A stretch of 28,793 nucleotides of DNA, taken from Rhodobacteraceae bacterium UBA6236 (lineage in GTDB: Bacteria; Pseudomonadota; Alphaproteobacteria; Rhodobacterales; Rhodobacteraceae). Below are positions 16,129 to 24,510 of the stretch, in pieces; within the stretch, counting starts at the first letter, position 1, and every line of letters begins with the position of its first letter. The notes beneath the pieces were generated by a model, which saw only the letters and a list, made by a program, of their open reading frames with translations, was not told where the DNA came from and ran no database searches. The position numbers and the translations under genes were made by a program. Where the stretch lies: NCBI GenBank assembly GCA_002440945.1, contig DJWG01000071.1, forward strand, positions 3,631 to 32,423, read 5' to 3'.

Positions 16129-17175
16129 CTAGCGGAAATGCACCGCCTCGGCCAGACGGTCGGCCAGTCCCGGCAGCGCCTCGGGCGCGAGGCTGGCGGC
16201 GGCAATTCCGGTGACGGGGGCGGTCATCCGGCTGCGGTGGCGGTTGTAGCGCGGGTCATAATGCGCCTCCATCAGGCCATCGGCCAGCGACAGGTAATCC
16301 CCGATGGCGGCCATCGTCTGCCACGACGCGATCACCTCGGCGGAATGCAGGGGTCGCAACCCGTCGATGATCCGCGAAAGCCGTTCCGGGTCGGCAACCA
16401 GATCGTCATAGGCGCGCATCAGATAGGCGGCGCGTTCGGGGCGGGGGGCCTCGATGCTGATCCGCGGCGCATCGCACATCGCGCGCCAAAGCCGGGGCGG
16501 CAGGCGGCACTGGCCGACCTTGGCGCTTTCGGCCTCGACCACCACCGGGCGGGCCGGGTCCAGCGCCGCCATCGCCATGGCGAGCCGCGCCTCGAAGCTG
16601 CGCTGGCTGGGCTGGGCGCCCAAGGATCCGAAGACCGAACCACGATGGTTTGCCATCCCCTCGAGGTCGATCACCTGCACCCCGCGCGCGGGCAGAAGGT
16701 TCAGAACCTCGGTCTTGGCCGATCCGGTATTGCCATCAAGCACGATCACCGGCGCCGGGAAGGGATCGTCATAGACCGCCTTCACCACCAGCCCGCGCCA
16801 GGCTTTGTAGCCGCCGGCCAGCGTTTCAACCCGCCAGCCGACCTGCGACAGGATCGTGGCGAAAGACCCGGATCGCTGACCGCCGCGCCAGCAATAGACC
16901 AGGGGCCGCCAGCCGCCGGTCTTGTCGGCCAGCGGTCCCTCCAGATGCGCCGCCACGTTCCGCGCCACCAGCGCGGCGCCGACCTTGCGCGCGGTGAAGG
17001 GCGAAACCTGCTTGTAGATCGTGCCGACCCGGGCGCGTTCCTCGTCATCCAGCACCGGCAGGCTGATCGCGCCGGGAATATGGTCATCAAGGTATTCGGA
17101 CGGCGCGCGGGCATCGATGATGTCATCAAAGCCGAAGGTCGCAAGATCGGTCAAGGAGGTGAGGGTGATGGCCAT
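16129..17175 (-). CDS. mnmH: tRNA 2-selenouridine synthase (SelU/MnmH)
   Basis: Converts 2-thiouridine to 2-selenouridine at the wobble position of certain tRNAs through a geranylated intermediate, using selenophosphate. The 348-residue protein has an N-terminal rhodanese domain (DDIIDARAPSEYLDDHIPGA, then VYCWRGGQRSGS with catalytic Cys95, close to E. coli Cys97). A C-terminal P-loop domain starts at VLDGNTGSAKTEVL (about 140-153) and carries EGMANHRGSVFG and VVEAESAKVG. The ATG at 17175 begins the conserved N-terminus; upstream sequence in the same frame is not family-like. A weak GGCGGG precedes it. The gene is followed by selD in an apparent two-gene operon and is divergent from rsgA. No selA or selB is visible here, so selenocysteine insertion is neither supported nor excluded. 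Confidence 0.95.
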   Translation of the reverse strand: MAITLTSLTDLATFGFDDIIDARAPSEYLDDHIPGAISLPVLDDEERARVGTIYKQVSPFTARKVGAALVARNVAAHLEGPLADKTGGWRPLVYCWRGGQRSGSFATILSQVGWRVETLAGGYKAWRGLVVKAVYDDPFPAPVIVLDGNTGSAKTEVLNLLPARGVQVIDLEGMANHRGSVFGSLGAQPSQRSFEARLAMAMAALDPARPVVVEAESAKVGQCRLPPRLWRAMCDAPRISIEAPRPERAAYLMRAYDDLVADPERLSRIIDGLRPLHSAEVIASWQTMAAIGDYLSLADGLMEAHYDPRYNRHRSRMTAPVTGIAAASLAPEALPGLADRLAEAVHFR

Positions 17176-17279
17176 GCCCGCCAGATAGCGCAACCGCGCG
17201 GTCCAAGAAAGCCCGCGCCATCGCGTCGCCAGACAGGAAAAGCTTGCGTCCGCGCCCGTCCCCCGGCACTGATCGCCCT

Positions 17280-18302
17280 GTGACAGAGCCGATCCGCCCC
17301 GCTTCCCCCGCCCTGACGGCCCTTGGCTGGACGGATTTCTTTGCCGATCAGCTTGACCCCGACGAATCCAGCCTGCTGCCCCTGCGCGTGGCCACCGTCC
17401 ACCGGTCGCGGATGACCGCCATCGGCCCGGAGGGAACGGTAAGGCCCACTCTGCCGCAGCAGGTGAACACCGCCGATTTCGCCGTTGGCGACTGGATCCT
17501 GGTTGATCCTGACACCGGGCTTTTGCGCCGCAGGCTTGACCGTCACACGCTTTTGCAGCGACGCCCCGAAGGGACACGACCCCTGCAACTGATCGCGGCG
17601 AATATCGACACGCTTTTCATCGTCACCTCCTGCAACGCCGATTTCAATCCGGCCCGGCTGGAACGGTATCTGGCGCTGGCGAACGAGGCCGGGACCGATC
17701 CGGTGATCGTGCTGAGCAAGGCCGATCAGGTGGCGGATGTGGAGCCTTACCGCAGCGAAGCCGCCGCCCTGCAGCGCGACCTGCCGGTCGTCACGCTGAA
17801 CGGCAAGACGCCCGAAGCGGCCTCGGTCCTTGCTCCCTGGTGCGGGCCGGGGCGGACGGTGGCGCTGATCGGATCGTCGGGGGTGGGGAAATCGACGCTG
17901 CTGAACACGCTGGCCGGGCATGACGAAGATACCGCGCAGGCCACCGGGTCGATCCGCGAAGACGATGCCAAGGGCCGCCACACCACGACGTCCCGCTCGC
18001 TGCATCAGATCCGGGGCGGCGGCTGGGTGATCGACACGCCGGGGATGCGGACGCTGCATGTCAGCGACAGCGCGGCGGGGATCGAGATGCTGTTCGCCGA
18101 AATCACCGAACTGGCGCCGGGGTGCCGGTTCCGCGACTGCACCCACGCCCATGAACCGGGCTGCGCCGTGCGCGCCGCCGTGGCGGAGGGGCGGCTGGAT
18201 CCGGCGCGGCTTGACCGCTGGCGGAAGCTCCACGAGGAAAACCGCGCCAACACCGAAGCCACCGATCCGCGCGCGAAAGGCAGGCCCGGGCGCCGCAGAT
18301 AA
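17280..18302 (+). CDS. rsgA: Small ribosomal subunit biogenesis GTPase RsgA
   Basis: A circularly permuted GTPase that checks 30S subunit maturation. The 340-residue protein has an N-terminal OB-fold (about 35-95, VATVHRSRMTAIGPEG to FAVGDWILVD). The GTPase motifs are in permuted order: G4 as VLSKAD, then G1 GSSGVGKST, then the switch segment KGRHTTTSRSLH and G3 DTPGMR. The C-terminal zinc knuckle is CRFRDCTHAHEPGC, with the C-x5-C-x-H-x5-C ligands intact. The basic tail KGRPGRRR is typical. I chose GTG 17280, which starts just before the conserved ALGWTDFFADQ. A TTG at 17244 with AGGAAA upstream is an alternative adding 12 residues. It is divergent from mnmH and precedes ku by 65 bases. Confidence 0.94.
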   Translation: MTEPIRPASPALTALGWTDFFADQLDPDESSLLPLRVATVHRSRMTAIGPEGTVRPTLPQQVNTADFAVGDWILVDPDTGLLRRRLDRHTLLQRRPEGTRPLQLIAANIDTLFIVTSCNADFNPARLERYLALANEAGTDPVIVLSKADQVADVEPYRSEAAALQRDLPVVTLNGKTPEAASVLAPWCGPGRTVALIGSSGVGKSTLLNTLAGHDEDTAQATGSIREDDAKGRHTTTSRSLHQIRGGGWVIDTPGMRTLHVSDSAAGIEMLFAEITELAPGCRFRDCTHAHEPGCAVRAAVAEGRLDPARLDRWRKLHEENRANTEATDPRAKGRPGRRR

Positions 18303-18367
18303 CCCCGCCGGGAACCAAGCCCCCCTTTGCGCGATTGATCCCCCGACGCCAAACGGAGGGTCCGGCA

Positions 18368-19180
18368 ATGCCCGGCAAACGCGCGACCTGGAAGGGCTGG
18401 CTGAAGCTTGACGAACTGGTCTGCCCGGTCGCGCTTTACACCGCCAGCAGCACCTCGGAACGGATCGTGTTCCATACGATCAACCCCGCCACCGGCCATC
18501 GGGTGCGGCGCGAATTCGTCGACAGCCGCACCGGCAAGCCCGTCCCGCGCGAGGAACAGGTCAAGGGGTTCGAAATCGCCCCCGACGAATACCTTGAATT
18601 CGAGGAAGACGAGATCGCCGCCCTTGTTCCCGAAAGCGACAAGACGCTGAACATCACGGCCTTCGTCCCGGTGCCCGAGGTCGATACGCTTTACCTCGAC
18701 AATCCCTATTACCTGACGCCTTCCAGCCCTGCGGGCGAAGAGATCTTCGCCCTGATCCGCGACGGCCTGCGGGCGCAGAACGCGGTCGCCATCGCGCGGG
18801 CCGTCCTGTTCCGCCGGGTGCGCAGTGTGCTGATCCATCCCGACCGGCAGGGGCTGATCGCCGACACGCTGAACTTCGATTACGAGGTCCGCCCCGCAGA
18901 GGCCGCTTTCGACGACCTGCCTGAGATCAAGGTCGAAGGCGAGATGCTCGCCCTTGCCCAGCACATCATCAACACAAAGGCAGGCAGCTTCGATCCGTCA
19001 ACCTTCGATGACCGCTATGAAGAAGCCCTGGCCGAGATGGTGCGCGCCAAACTGGAAGGCAGGAAGCTGAAGCCGATGCGGGCCAGGAAGCCCGAAAAGG
19101 TCGTCGATCTTCTGTCGGCGCTGCGGGAAAGTGCGGCGATGGCGAAGAAACCCGCCCCGTCGCGGCGGAAGGCGGGCTAG
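18368..19180 (+). CDS. ku: Non-homologous end joining protein Ku (first copy)
   Basis: Bacterial Ku dimer ring that binds double-strand DNA ends and recruits LigD. The 270-residue protein is a typical Ku core: TWKGWLKLDELVCPVALY at the N-terminus, RREFVDSRTGKPV, EQVKGFEIAPDEYLEFEEDE, then the dimerisation/bridge region with YYLTPSSPAGEE and the C-terminal FDDRYEEALAEMVRAKLEG. A short basic tail (KKPAPSRRKAG) probably binds DNA or LigD. The start ATG 18368 has GGAGG eight bases upstream. ligD begins three bases after the stop, so the two form an operon. A second, divergent Ku is encoded convergently after ligD. No LexA box is seen in the 65-base region upstream. Confidence 0.95.
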   Translation: MPGKRATWKGWLKLDELVCPVALYTASSTSERIVFHTINPATGHRVRREFVDSRTGKPVPREEQVKGFEIAPDEYLEFEEDEIAALVPESDKTLNITAFVPVPEVDTLYLDNPYYLTPSSPAGEEIFALIRDGLRAQNAVAIARAVLFRRVRSVLIHPDRQGLIADTLNFDYEVRPAEAAFDDLPEIKVEGEMLALAQHIINTKAGSFDPSTFDDRYEEALAEMVRAKLEGRKLKPMRARKPEKVVDLLSALRESAAMAKKPAPSRRKAG

Positions 19181-19183
19181 GCC

Positions 19184-21661
19184 ATGGTCCTTGAAACCTA
19201 CAACACCAAGCGCGACTTCACCGCCACGCCGGAGCCCAAGGGCAAGGCGGCGCGGAAGGGTGGCAACAGCTATCTGATCCAGAAACACGCGGCGACCCGG
19301 CTGCATTACGATTTGCGGCTGGAACTGGACGGTGTTCTGAAAAGCTGGGCCGTGACCAAGGGGCCAAGCCTTGATCCGTCGCAAAAGCGGCTGGCCGTTG
19401 CGGTCGAGGATCACCCGGTCGCCTATGGCACCTTCGAAGGCACGATCCCCAAGGGTGAATACGGCGGCGGCACGGTGATGCTGTGGGATCGGGGCACATG
19501 GGCTCCGGTCGGGGACGCCCACAAGGGGCTGGCGAAGGGCCATCTGGAATTCACGCTTGACGGTGAAAAGCTGCGCGGGCTTTGGCATCTGGTGCGGATC
19601 AAGGGCAAACCCGGCGAAAAGCGCGAAAACTGGCTGCTGATCAAGGGCGAAGATGACTGGGCGCGGGCCCCGGATGCGGTTGACGTGCAGGAAGAAATGC
19701 CCCTGTCGGTGTCCACGGGCCGCACGATGGACGCCATTGCCACCGAAGCGCCCGGATGGTCGTCAAAGGCGGGGGGACGGCTGCCGAAGGCGAAGGCAGC
19801 CCCAAGGGCAAAGCTGCCCGACTTCGTCGAGCCGCAGCTTGCGACGCTGGTGTCAAAACCGCCGCAAGGCGACGATTGGGTGCATGAGATCAAGTTCGAC
19901 GGCTACCGTTTGCAGGCGCGGATCGACGGCGGGCGGGTCACGCTGCTGACGCGCACCGGCCTCGACTGGACGGAAAGGTTCGGGCCGAAGGTGCAGGCGG
20001 CGCTGGCGTCGCTGCGTTGCGACACCGCGCTGATCGACACCGAACTGGTAGTGCACGGTGCGGGCGGAGCCTCGGATTTCTCGGCGCTTCAGCAGGATCT
20101 GACGGAAGGACGGCATGACCGGTTCGTGCTTTATGCCTTCGACCTTCTGCATCTTGATGGCCGCGATTTCCGCAAAAGCCCGCTTCTGGAACGCAAGGGC
20201 GCGCTGAAGCCGCTGACCGATGGCAAGGTGCTGCGCTTCAGCGAACATTTCGACGACGACGGGTCGCTGGTCCTGCGCCATGCCTGCCGGCTGAGCCTTG
20301 AAGGCGTCGTTTCCAAACGCACCGATGCGGCCTATCGTTCGGGACGCGGGCGCAGCTGGCTCAAATCCAAATGCTCGGCCCGGCAGGAATTCGTCATCGG
20401 CGGTTTCATTCCCTCGACCGCCGGGCCGGGGCTCGTCGCCGCGCTTCTGCTGGGCGTGCAAGAGGATGCCGGGCTGCGCTATGTCGGCAAGGTCGGCACC
20501 GGTTTTTCGCAGGCGGTGTCGCGCGATCTTTTCCAGCGGCTGAGGGCGCTGGAACAGGACACGCCGCCCTTCGACAAAAAGCTTGCCGCTGATCAGAGAC
20601 GCGGCGCGGTGATGGTTGCCCCCGAACTGGTGGCCGAGGTCGAATTCCGCGCCTGGACGGCGGATGGGCATCTGCGACATGCGGCCTTCCGGGGCCTGCG
20701 CGAAGACAAGTCGGCCAAGGAGGTCGGTCGGGAGCACCCCGCCGGTGCCGCGCCGGGAAAGGAAACCGTGAAAGCCAACCCGCGCCCCATCGCCCCTGAT
20801 CCCTTGCCGCGCCCGAATGTCACGCTGACGCACCCCGACCGGATCTATTGGCCCGATGTCGGCGTGACGAAGCAGGGGCTGGCCGACCACTACGCGGAAG
20901 TCTGGCGGCAGATGGGCCCGCATGTCGTGGGCCGACCCCTGGCGCTTTTGCGGTGCCCCGAAGGGATCAACGGGCAAAGCTTTTTCCAGAAACATGTCTG
21001 GCGGGGCATGCACAAGGCCATCCGCCCGGTGAAGGATCCAAAAGACCCCGAACCGATGGTGGCCATCGACGACTTCGACGGGATGATGGCGCTGGTGCAG
21101 GGTGCGGCGCTGGAGATCCATCCCTGGGGGTCTACGCTTGCCTCCTGGGAAAAGCCCGACCGGATAGTGATGGACCTTGATCCGGGTGAAGGGGTGGATT
21201 GGCCTGACGTCGTTTCGGCCGCCCATGCGGTGCGCGAAAGATTGCAGGCGGCGGGGCTTCAGGCCTTCGTCAAGACATCTGGCGGGAAGGGTCTGCATGT
21301 CGTGGCCCCGCTGATCCCCAAGGCGACCTGGCCCACGGTGCGCGTTTTCTGCAAGGCGCTGGCCTCCTCGATGGCTGCCGATGACCCCGATCACTACGTC
21401 GCCACGATCTCGAAGGCCAGGCGGACCGGACGCATCCTGATCGACTGGCTGAGAAACCAGCGCGGCGCGACGGCGGTGGCGGCCTGGTCCAGCCGCGCGC
21501 GGCCCGGCGCGCCGGTTTCGGTCCCTGTGACATGGGAAGAGCTGGGTGACATCCGCCCCGACGGCTTCACCATCCCGAACCTGCCCGATCGTCTGGCCCA
21601 GGTTCCAGACCCTTGGGCCGAATTCTTCGACGCTGCCAAGCCCTTGGTCAAACCGCGCTAA
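19184..21661 (+). CDS. ligD: Multifunctional ATP-dependent DNA ligase LigD (phosphoesterase-ligase-polymerase)
   Basis: An 825-residue NHEJ end-processing and sealing enzyme. Domain order is 3'-phosphoesterase, ligase, polymerase. The phosphoesterase (about 1-185) shows His35, His41, Asp43, Arg45, His77 and Tyr81, with the same spacing as the catalytic residues of the Pseudomonas enzyme. A Pro/Ala/Lys linker follows (about 195-215). The ligase (about 220-520) has motif I EIKFDGYR with nucleotidyl Lys237, then DTELVV, YAFDLLHLDGRD, SLEGVVSKR and SWLKSKC. The polymerase (about 545-820) has the metal-binding DLDPGEG (Asp664, Asp666), TSGGKGLHVV and the C-terminal PDPWAEFF. It starts three bases after ku, and its stop overlaps the stop of the convergent second ku by four bases. 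Confidence 0.96.
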   Translation: MVLETYNTKRDFTATPEPKGKAARKGGNSYLIQKHAATRLHYDLRLELDGVLKSWAVTKGPSLDPSQKRLAVAVEDHPVAYGTFEGTIPKGEYGGGTVMLWDRGTWAPVGDAHKGLAKGHLEFTLDGEKLRGLWHLVRIKGKPGEKRENWLLIKGEDDWARAPDAVDVQEEMPLSVSTGRTMDAIATEAPGWSSKAGGRLPKAKAAPRAKLPDFVEPQLATLVSKPPQGDDWVHEIKFDGYRLQARIDGGRVTLLTRTGLDWTERFGPKVQAALASLRCDTALIDTELVVHGAGGASDFSALQQDLTEGRHDRFVLYAFDLLHLDGRDFRKSPLLERKGALKPLTDGKVLRFSEHFDDDGSLVLRHACRLSLEGVVSKRTDAAYRSGRGRSWLKSKCSARQEFVIGGFIPSTAGPGLVAALLLGVQEDAGLRYVGKVGTGFSQAVSRDLFQRLRALEQDTPPFDKKLAADQRRGAVMVAPELVAEVEFRAWTADGHLRHAAFRGLREDKSAKEVGREHPAGAAPGKETVKANPRPIAPDPLPRPNVTLTHPDRIYWPDVGVTKQGLADHYAEVWRQMGPHVVGRPLALLRCPEGINGQSFFQKHVWRGMHKAIRPVKDPKDPEPMVAIDDFDGMMALVQGAALEIHPWGSTLASWEKPDRIVMDLDPGEGVDWPDVVSAAHAVRERLQAAGLQAFVKTSGGKGLHVVAPLIPKATWPTVRVFCKALASSMAADDPDHYVATISKARRTGRILIDWLRNQRGATAVAAWSSRARPGAPVSVPVTWEELGDIRPDGFTIPNLPDRLAQVPDPWAEFFDAAKPLVKPR

Positions 21662-22500
21662 CGCCCGCGTTTTTCGGCGGCAAGGCTCTTTCGCAGCGCC
21701 GACATGATGTCGATGACCTTTCCTTCGGGCACGTCCTCTGGCGCGGGGGCCTTCGGCGTCTTCCGGCCCTTGCGCCGCGCCTCGATCAGATCGGCGATAC
21801 CGTCCTGCACCGGATCGTGCAGAAGGCTCCTGTCCCAGTCGCGGCTGCGTTCCCCGATCAGCGTTTCCAGCAGCCCAAGCGCACGGTCGTCGGGCTGAAC
21901 CTCGGGGATGTCCTCGAAGTAATCGGCGGGGTTTCTCAATTCATCGCCAAAGCGCAAGGTCCAAAGGATGATGCCCTTGCCCCGTGGCTCCAAGAGAACC
22001 GCGCGCTCGCGCCGCGCCAGCACCAGCCGCGCGATACCCACCTTCTGCGAGGCTGCCATTGCGGCGCGGATCACGGCGAAGGCCTCGGCCCCAACCGAAT
22101 CCGACGGCATGAGGAAATGCGGCTTTTCCCGCCAGATCCAGCCGATGTCGCCTTCGGGGATGAAGGTGGTGATGTCGATGGTGCGCGAACTGTCCAGTTG
22201 CACGGCCTCAAGGTCGGCGTCCTCGATCAGAACGTAATCGTCTTCGCCGCGCTGGTAGCCGCGCGCCTCGGCATCCTCGGGCAGGGGCCTTTCGGTAACA
22301 CTGTCGATCCAGCGGCTGACGACGCGGTTCCCCGTCCGGCGGTTCAGCGTGTGGAGCCGCAGGCGCGCGCCTTCGGTCGTGGCGGGGCTGAGGGTCACGG
22401 CGCAAGTGACCAGCGACAGCTTCAGGTAGCCGCGCCAGTAGACGTTGCGCGCCTGCCCCCGGGCGGGGGCCTTTTCCGGCGGTCTGGATTTGCGTGCCAT
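21658..22500 (-). CDS. ku: Non-homologous end joining protein Ku (second, divergent copy)
   Basis: A 280-residue Ku homologue on the opposite strand, convergent with ligD (stops overlap at 21658-21661). Family segments are YWRGYLKLSLVTCAVTLSPA, HTLNRRTGNRVVSRWID, YQRGEDDYVLIEDADLEAV, PHFLMPSDSVGAEAFAVIR and KVGIARLVLARRERAVLLEP. It differs from the first copy at most positions outside the core, so this is an old duplication or a separate lineage, not a recent repeat. The N-terminus (KSRPPEKAPARGQ) and C-terminus (LRKSLAAEKRGR) are basic. Several alphaproteobacteria carry more than one ku, and some pairs act as heterodimers; whether this pair does so is an inference from proximity. The start is ATG 22500. 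Confidence 0.93.
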   Translation of the reverse strand: MARKSRPPEKAPARGQARNVYWRGYLKLSLVTCAVTLSPATTEGARLRLHTLNRRTGNRVVSRWIDSVTERPLPEDAEARGYQRGEDDYVLIEDADLEAVQLDSSRTIDITTFIPEGDIGWIWREKPHFLMPSDSVGAEAFAVIRAAMAASQKVGIARLVLARRERAVLLEPRGKGIILWTLRFGDELRNPADYFEDIPEVQPDDRALGLLETLIGERSRDWDRSLLHDPVQDGIADLIEARRKGRKTPKAPAPEDVPEGKVIDIMSALRKSLAAEKRGR

Positions 22501-22575
22501 GGCGGACCTCGGGGTTCCTGCCCCCCAAACACCCGAAGGCGGCCTGCGGGTCCGTGGCGCCCGGCGAAAACCCGA

Positions 22576-23907
22576 TCAGGCGCGCCTGAGGATCACCTGC
22601 CCCGAAAGTTCAAGGCAGATCTGCCCCCGCCCCGGGCGCGTGATGCGGATCGGCGCCGCCCGTTCCTCAAGCCGCCGCTGCAAGAGCAGGAGCCGGGTTT
22701 CCAGGTTGTCGCGATAGCCGGGCAGGCGCATGTCTTCGGAAAGCCGCACCTCGCGGTTGGTGAAATCGAGCCGGCCCGAGGTCAGATAGGTCTGGACAAG
22801 GAACAGCAGCAGCCGCCCCGCCACGCCCTTGATGATGTAATCGCCTTCGATGAAGACGCTGTCATCCTGCGCATGGTGCTGCATCTCGACCGGGCGGTCG
22901 GGCGCGCGAAGGGGCGCGGGTCTTTGCCCCAGACGGGCCTCTGTGGGCGCCCATTCGGCCAACGCCACGGCGGGGCCAAGGACATTGGCCAGCACCACCC
23001 CGATCGCTTCCTCGGGGACAAGATAGGCCAGCCGCTTGCGGCTTTCGGCCAGGATCACGCCCAGCACGCGGCCCTGCGCCCGGATCGGGATCGCAAGCTG
23101 GCTCAGCACGCCATCAAGCCCCGGAAGGGAGATGGTGCGCGTCAGGTTCTCATCCTCGGCCGAAGACTGGATCGCGGCGCCGAAGCGGCGGATGCGGCTC
23201 AGGTCGTTGACGCGGATTGCGCGGCCGCCGCAAAGCGCCAGTCCCGCGATACCCTCGCCCGTCGGAACTTCGGACCCGACACCCGACCGGACATAGCCGC
23301 GGCTGCCCACCAGCGTCAGGACATCGTCCAGCGGATCGCTAAGCAGGATCGAGGCGGCATCGCTGGCGGTCGCGGCAAGGATCGCCGCCAGCGCCGCCTC
23401 GATGGCGTCGCCCAGGGTTTCGGCGGTGGCGATGCCTTCCGTCATCCGGGCCAGGGCTTCGAAATCGGGCTCGCAGCCGGGAAGGATGGACAGGGTTTCG
23501 TCCTGTTGTTCCGACGCGATCCCCGCAATCGCCGTCACCAGAAAGATGTCGACCGCACGCAACCGCATGACGCTTGCCATGCCGACCTGCGCGCTTGAGG
23601 CCTCAAGATGGGTGGCGACCCGTTCGAACACCGTCCCCGCGGTTTCGGACCGCACGAACAGCGCTTCAAGCCGGAACTGCCGCCCGGTCCGGCCATCGAC
23701 CAGAAGGATCGTCGCCTTCGGAACGGCGCGCAGGTTGCTGCTGGTCTTGCTGAAGAACTGGTTCGACAGCGCGATGTGGCGGTCATCGACCCGCACCACA
23801 TGCGACAGGTAGGAAATGTTCGGGATACCCTCGGTCGAAAGGGTCGAGATGACCGAAGGCACCACGCCTTCGAAACAGGCGCCCAGATCGGCAAGCGCGG
23901 GCGTCAT
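22576..23907 (-). CDS. PNPOx-like split-barrel / GAF / probable winged-helix protein, candidate regulator
   Basis: A 443-residue three-part protein. Residues about 8-135 form a pyridoxamine-phosphate-oxidase-like FMN-binding split barrel (VPSVISTLSTEGIPNISYLS, HIALSNQFFSKT, NLRAVPKATILLVD). Residues about 165-320 form a GAF sensor (EAALAAILAATASDAASILL, YVRSGVGSEVPTGEGIAGLA, LAIPIRAQGRVLGVILAES). The C-terminal 90 residues (EGDYIIKGVAGRLLLFLVQT to LETRLLLLQRRLEE, then IRITRPGRGQICLEL) look like an OmpR-type winged helix by length and pattern, though this is by eye. There is no receiver domain and no membrane segment, so it would be a soluble one-component sensor of a flavin, redox state or small ligand. 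Its ATG overlaps the stop of the upstream small split-barrel gene (ATGA). I know no characterised member. Confidence 0.75.
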   Translation of the reverse strand: MTPALADLGACFEGVVPSVISTLSTEGIPNISYLSHVVRVDDRHIALSNQFFSKTSSNLRAVPKATILLVDGRTGRQFRLEALFVRSETAGTVFERVATHLEASSAQVGMASVMRLRAVDIFLVTAIAGIASEQQDETLSILPGCEPDFEALARMTEGIATAETLGDAIEAALAAILAATASDAASILLSDPLDDVLTLVGSRGYVRSGVGSEVPTGEGIAGLALCGGRAIRVNDLSRIRRFGAAIQSSAEDENLTRTISLPGLDGVLSQLAIPIRAQGRVLGVILAESRKRLAYLVPEEAIGVVLANVLGPAVALAEWAPTEARLGQRPAPLRAPDRPVEMQHHAQDDSVFIEGDYIIKGVAGRLLLFLVQTYLTSGRLDFTNREVRLSEDMRLPGYRDNLETRLLLLQRRLEERAAPIRITRPGRGQICLELSGQVILRRA

Positions 23908-24374
23908 GCGGCACCTGCCGCGCGGGCGCCAGCCTGCGGGCCCGGCGTCTGGACATAGATTTCGTCGATGCTCAGCCGCGCGATGGCCAGATCGCGCAGG
24001 GTCAGCCAGTTCCCGGCAAATGCGGGTGGCATCTGGAACGTGGCGAACATGGAAAGCGCGCGGTCGACATAATCTTCTGCCGCCCTGGCACAGGCCGTAT
24101 CGCAGGGACGCAGATCAGCCCGGCCCTTGAACTGGTAGGTCCGGTAGGTCTCCGGGGCCGACACCGTCGTGGCCAGCCAGCCGTTGTCGCAGATGTTGGC
24201 GACGGTGGCGGGCCATTGCCAGCGCGATATCGCCACGTCGATCATCGGCTGCCCGTCGACCGCGAAAACCCCCACGCCGCGACCGATTTCGGGCGTGAAC
24301 CCCGGCCCCCGCGTGGCAAGGATGATCACCACGGGTTGGGCAAGGAAATCGATGATTTCGGGCGCAAGCAGCAT
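23904..24374 (-). CDS. Small pyridoxamine 5'-phosphate oxidase-like (split-barrel flavin-binding) protein
   Basis: A 156-residue protein resembling the PNPOx-like split-barrel fold: an N-terminal helix EIIDFLAQPVVIILATR, strand/loop region FTPEIGRGVGVFAVDGQPMI and DVAISRWQWPATVANICDNG, then ETYRTYQFKGRADLR, where flavin phosphate contacts would be expected. The C-terminal 15 residues are Ala/Gly-rich. Catalytic activity is unknown; relatives include flavin reductases, haem-utilisation proteins and regulators. Translation of the downstream split-barrel-GAF gene starts within its stop codon, so the two are coupled and probably work together. The start ATG 24374 lies seven bases after a TAATAT -10-like box, so the transcript may be leaderless. 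Confidence 0.7.
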   Translation of the reverse strand: MLLAPEIIDFLAQPVVIILATRGPGFTPEIGRGVGVFAVDGQPMIDVAISRWQWPATVANICDNGWLATTVSAPETYRTYQFKGRADLRPCDTACARAAEDYVDRALSMFATFQMPPAFAGNWLTLRDLAIARLSIDEIYVQTPGPQAGARAAGAA

Positions 24375-24381
24375 GGCGCGG

Positions 24382-24409
24382 ATATTACACGCCGGATCGC
24401 GGTTAAGAA
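24382..24409 (-). promoter_or_regulatory. Candidate sigma70-like promoter of the split-barrel gene pair (leaderless)
   Basis: Read on the minus strand, TTCTTA (-35-like), a 16-base spacer and TAATAT (-10-like) end seven bases before the ATG at 24374. The expected transcription start is thus at or next to the A of the start codon, and no Shine-Dalgarno is present. Match by eye; the -35 box is weak. Confidence 0.35.
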
Positions 24410-24448
24410 AGTTTTAGCATCTGCCCCCCGACAGTTAGGGACCATTTA

Positions 24449-24461
24449 GGAACGCGGTTCC
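24449..24461. promoter_or_regulatory. 13-base palindrome in the divergent promoter region (candidate operator)
   Basis: GGAACGCGGTTCC has perfect 5-base arms around a GCG centre. It lies 50 bases upstream of the FMO-like start and 75 bases upstream of the divergent split-barrel gene. It is a candidate binding site for the neighbouring split-barrel/GAF/winged-helix protein (inference). Confidence 0.35.
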
Positions 24462-24510
24462 GCTTGGTTGGACTATCCCCGCGTCATCACAAGACAAGGA
24501 GGTTCTTTCG

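Noticed and set aside
18311..18345. ECF-type promoter (GGAAC... or TGATCC...) upstream of ku and of 27551
   Set aside because: Neither the GTT-type nor the TAAGA-type -10 element occurs at the right spacing.
21613..23598. 661-codon open frame on the plus strand across ku2 and the split-barrel/GAF gene
   Set aside because: It runs antisense over two genes with recognisable domains and has low-complexity basic composition.
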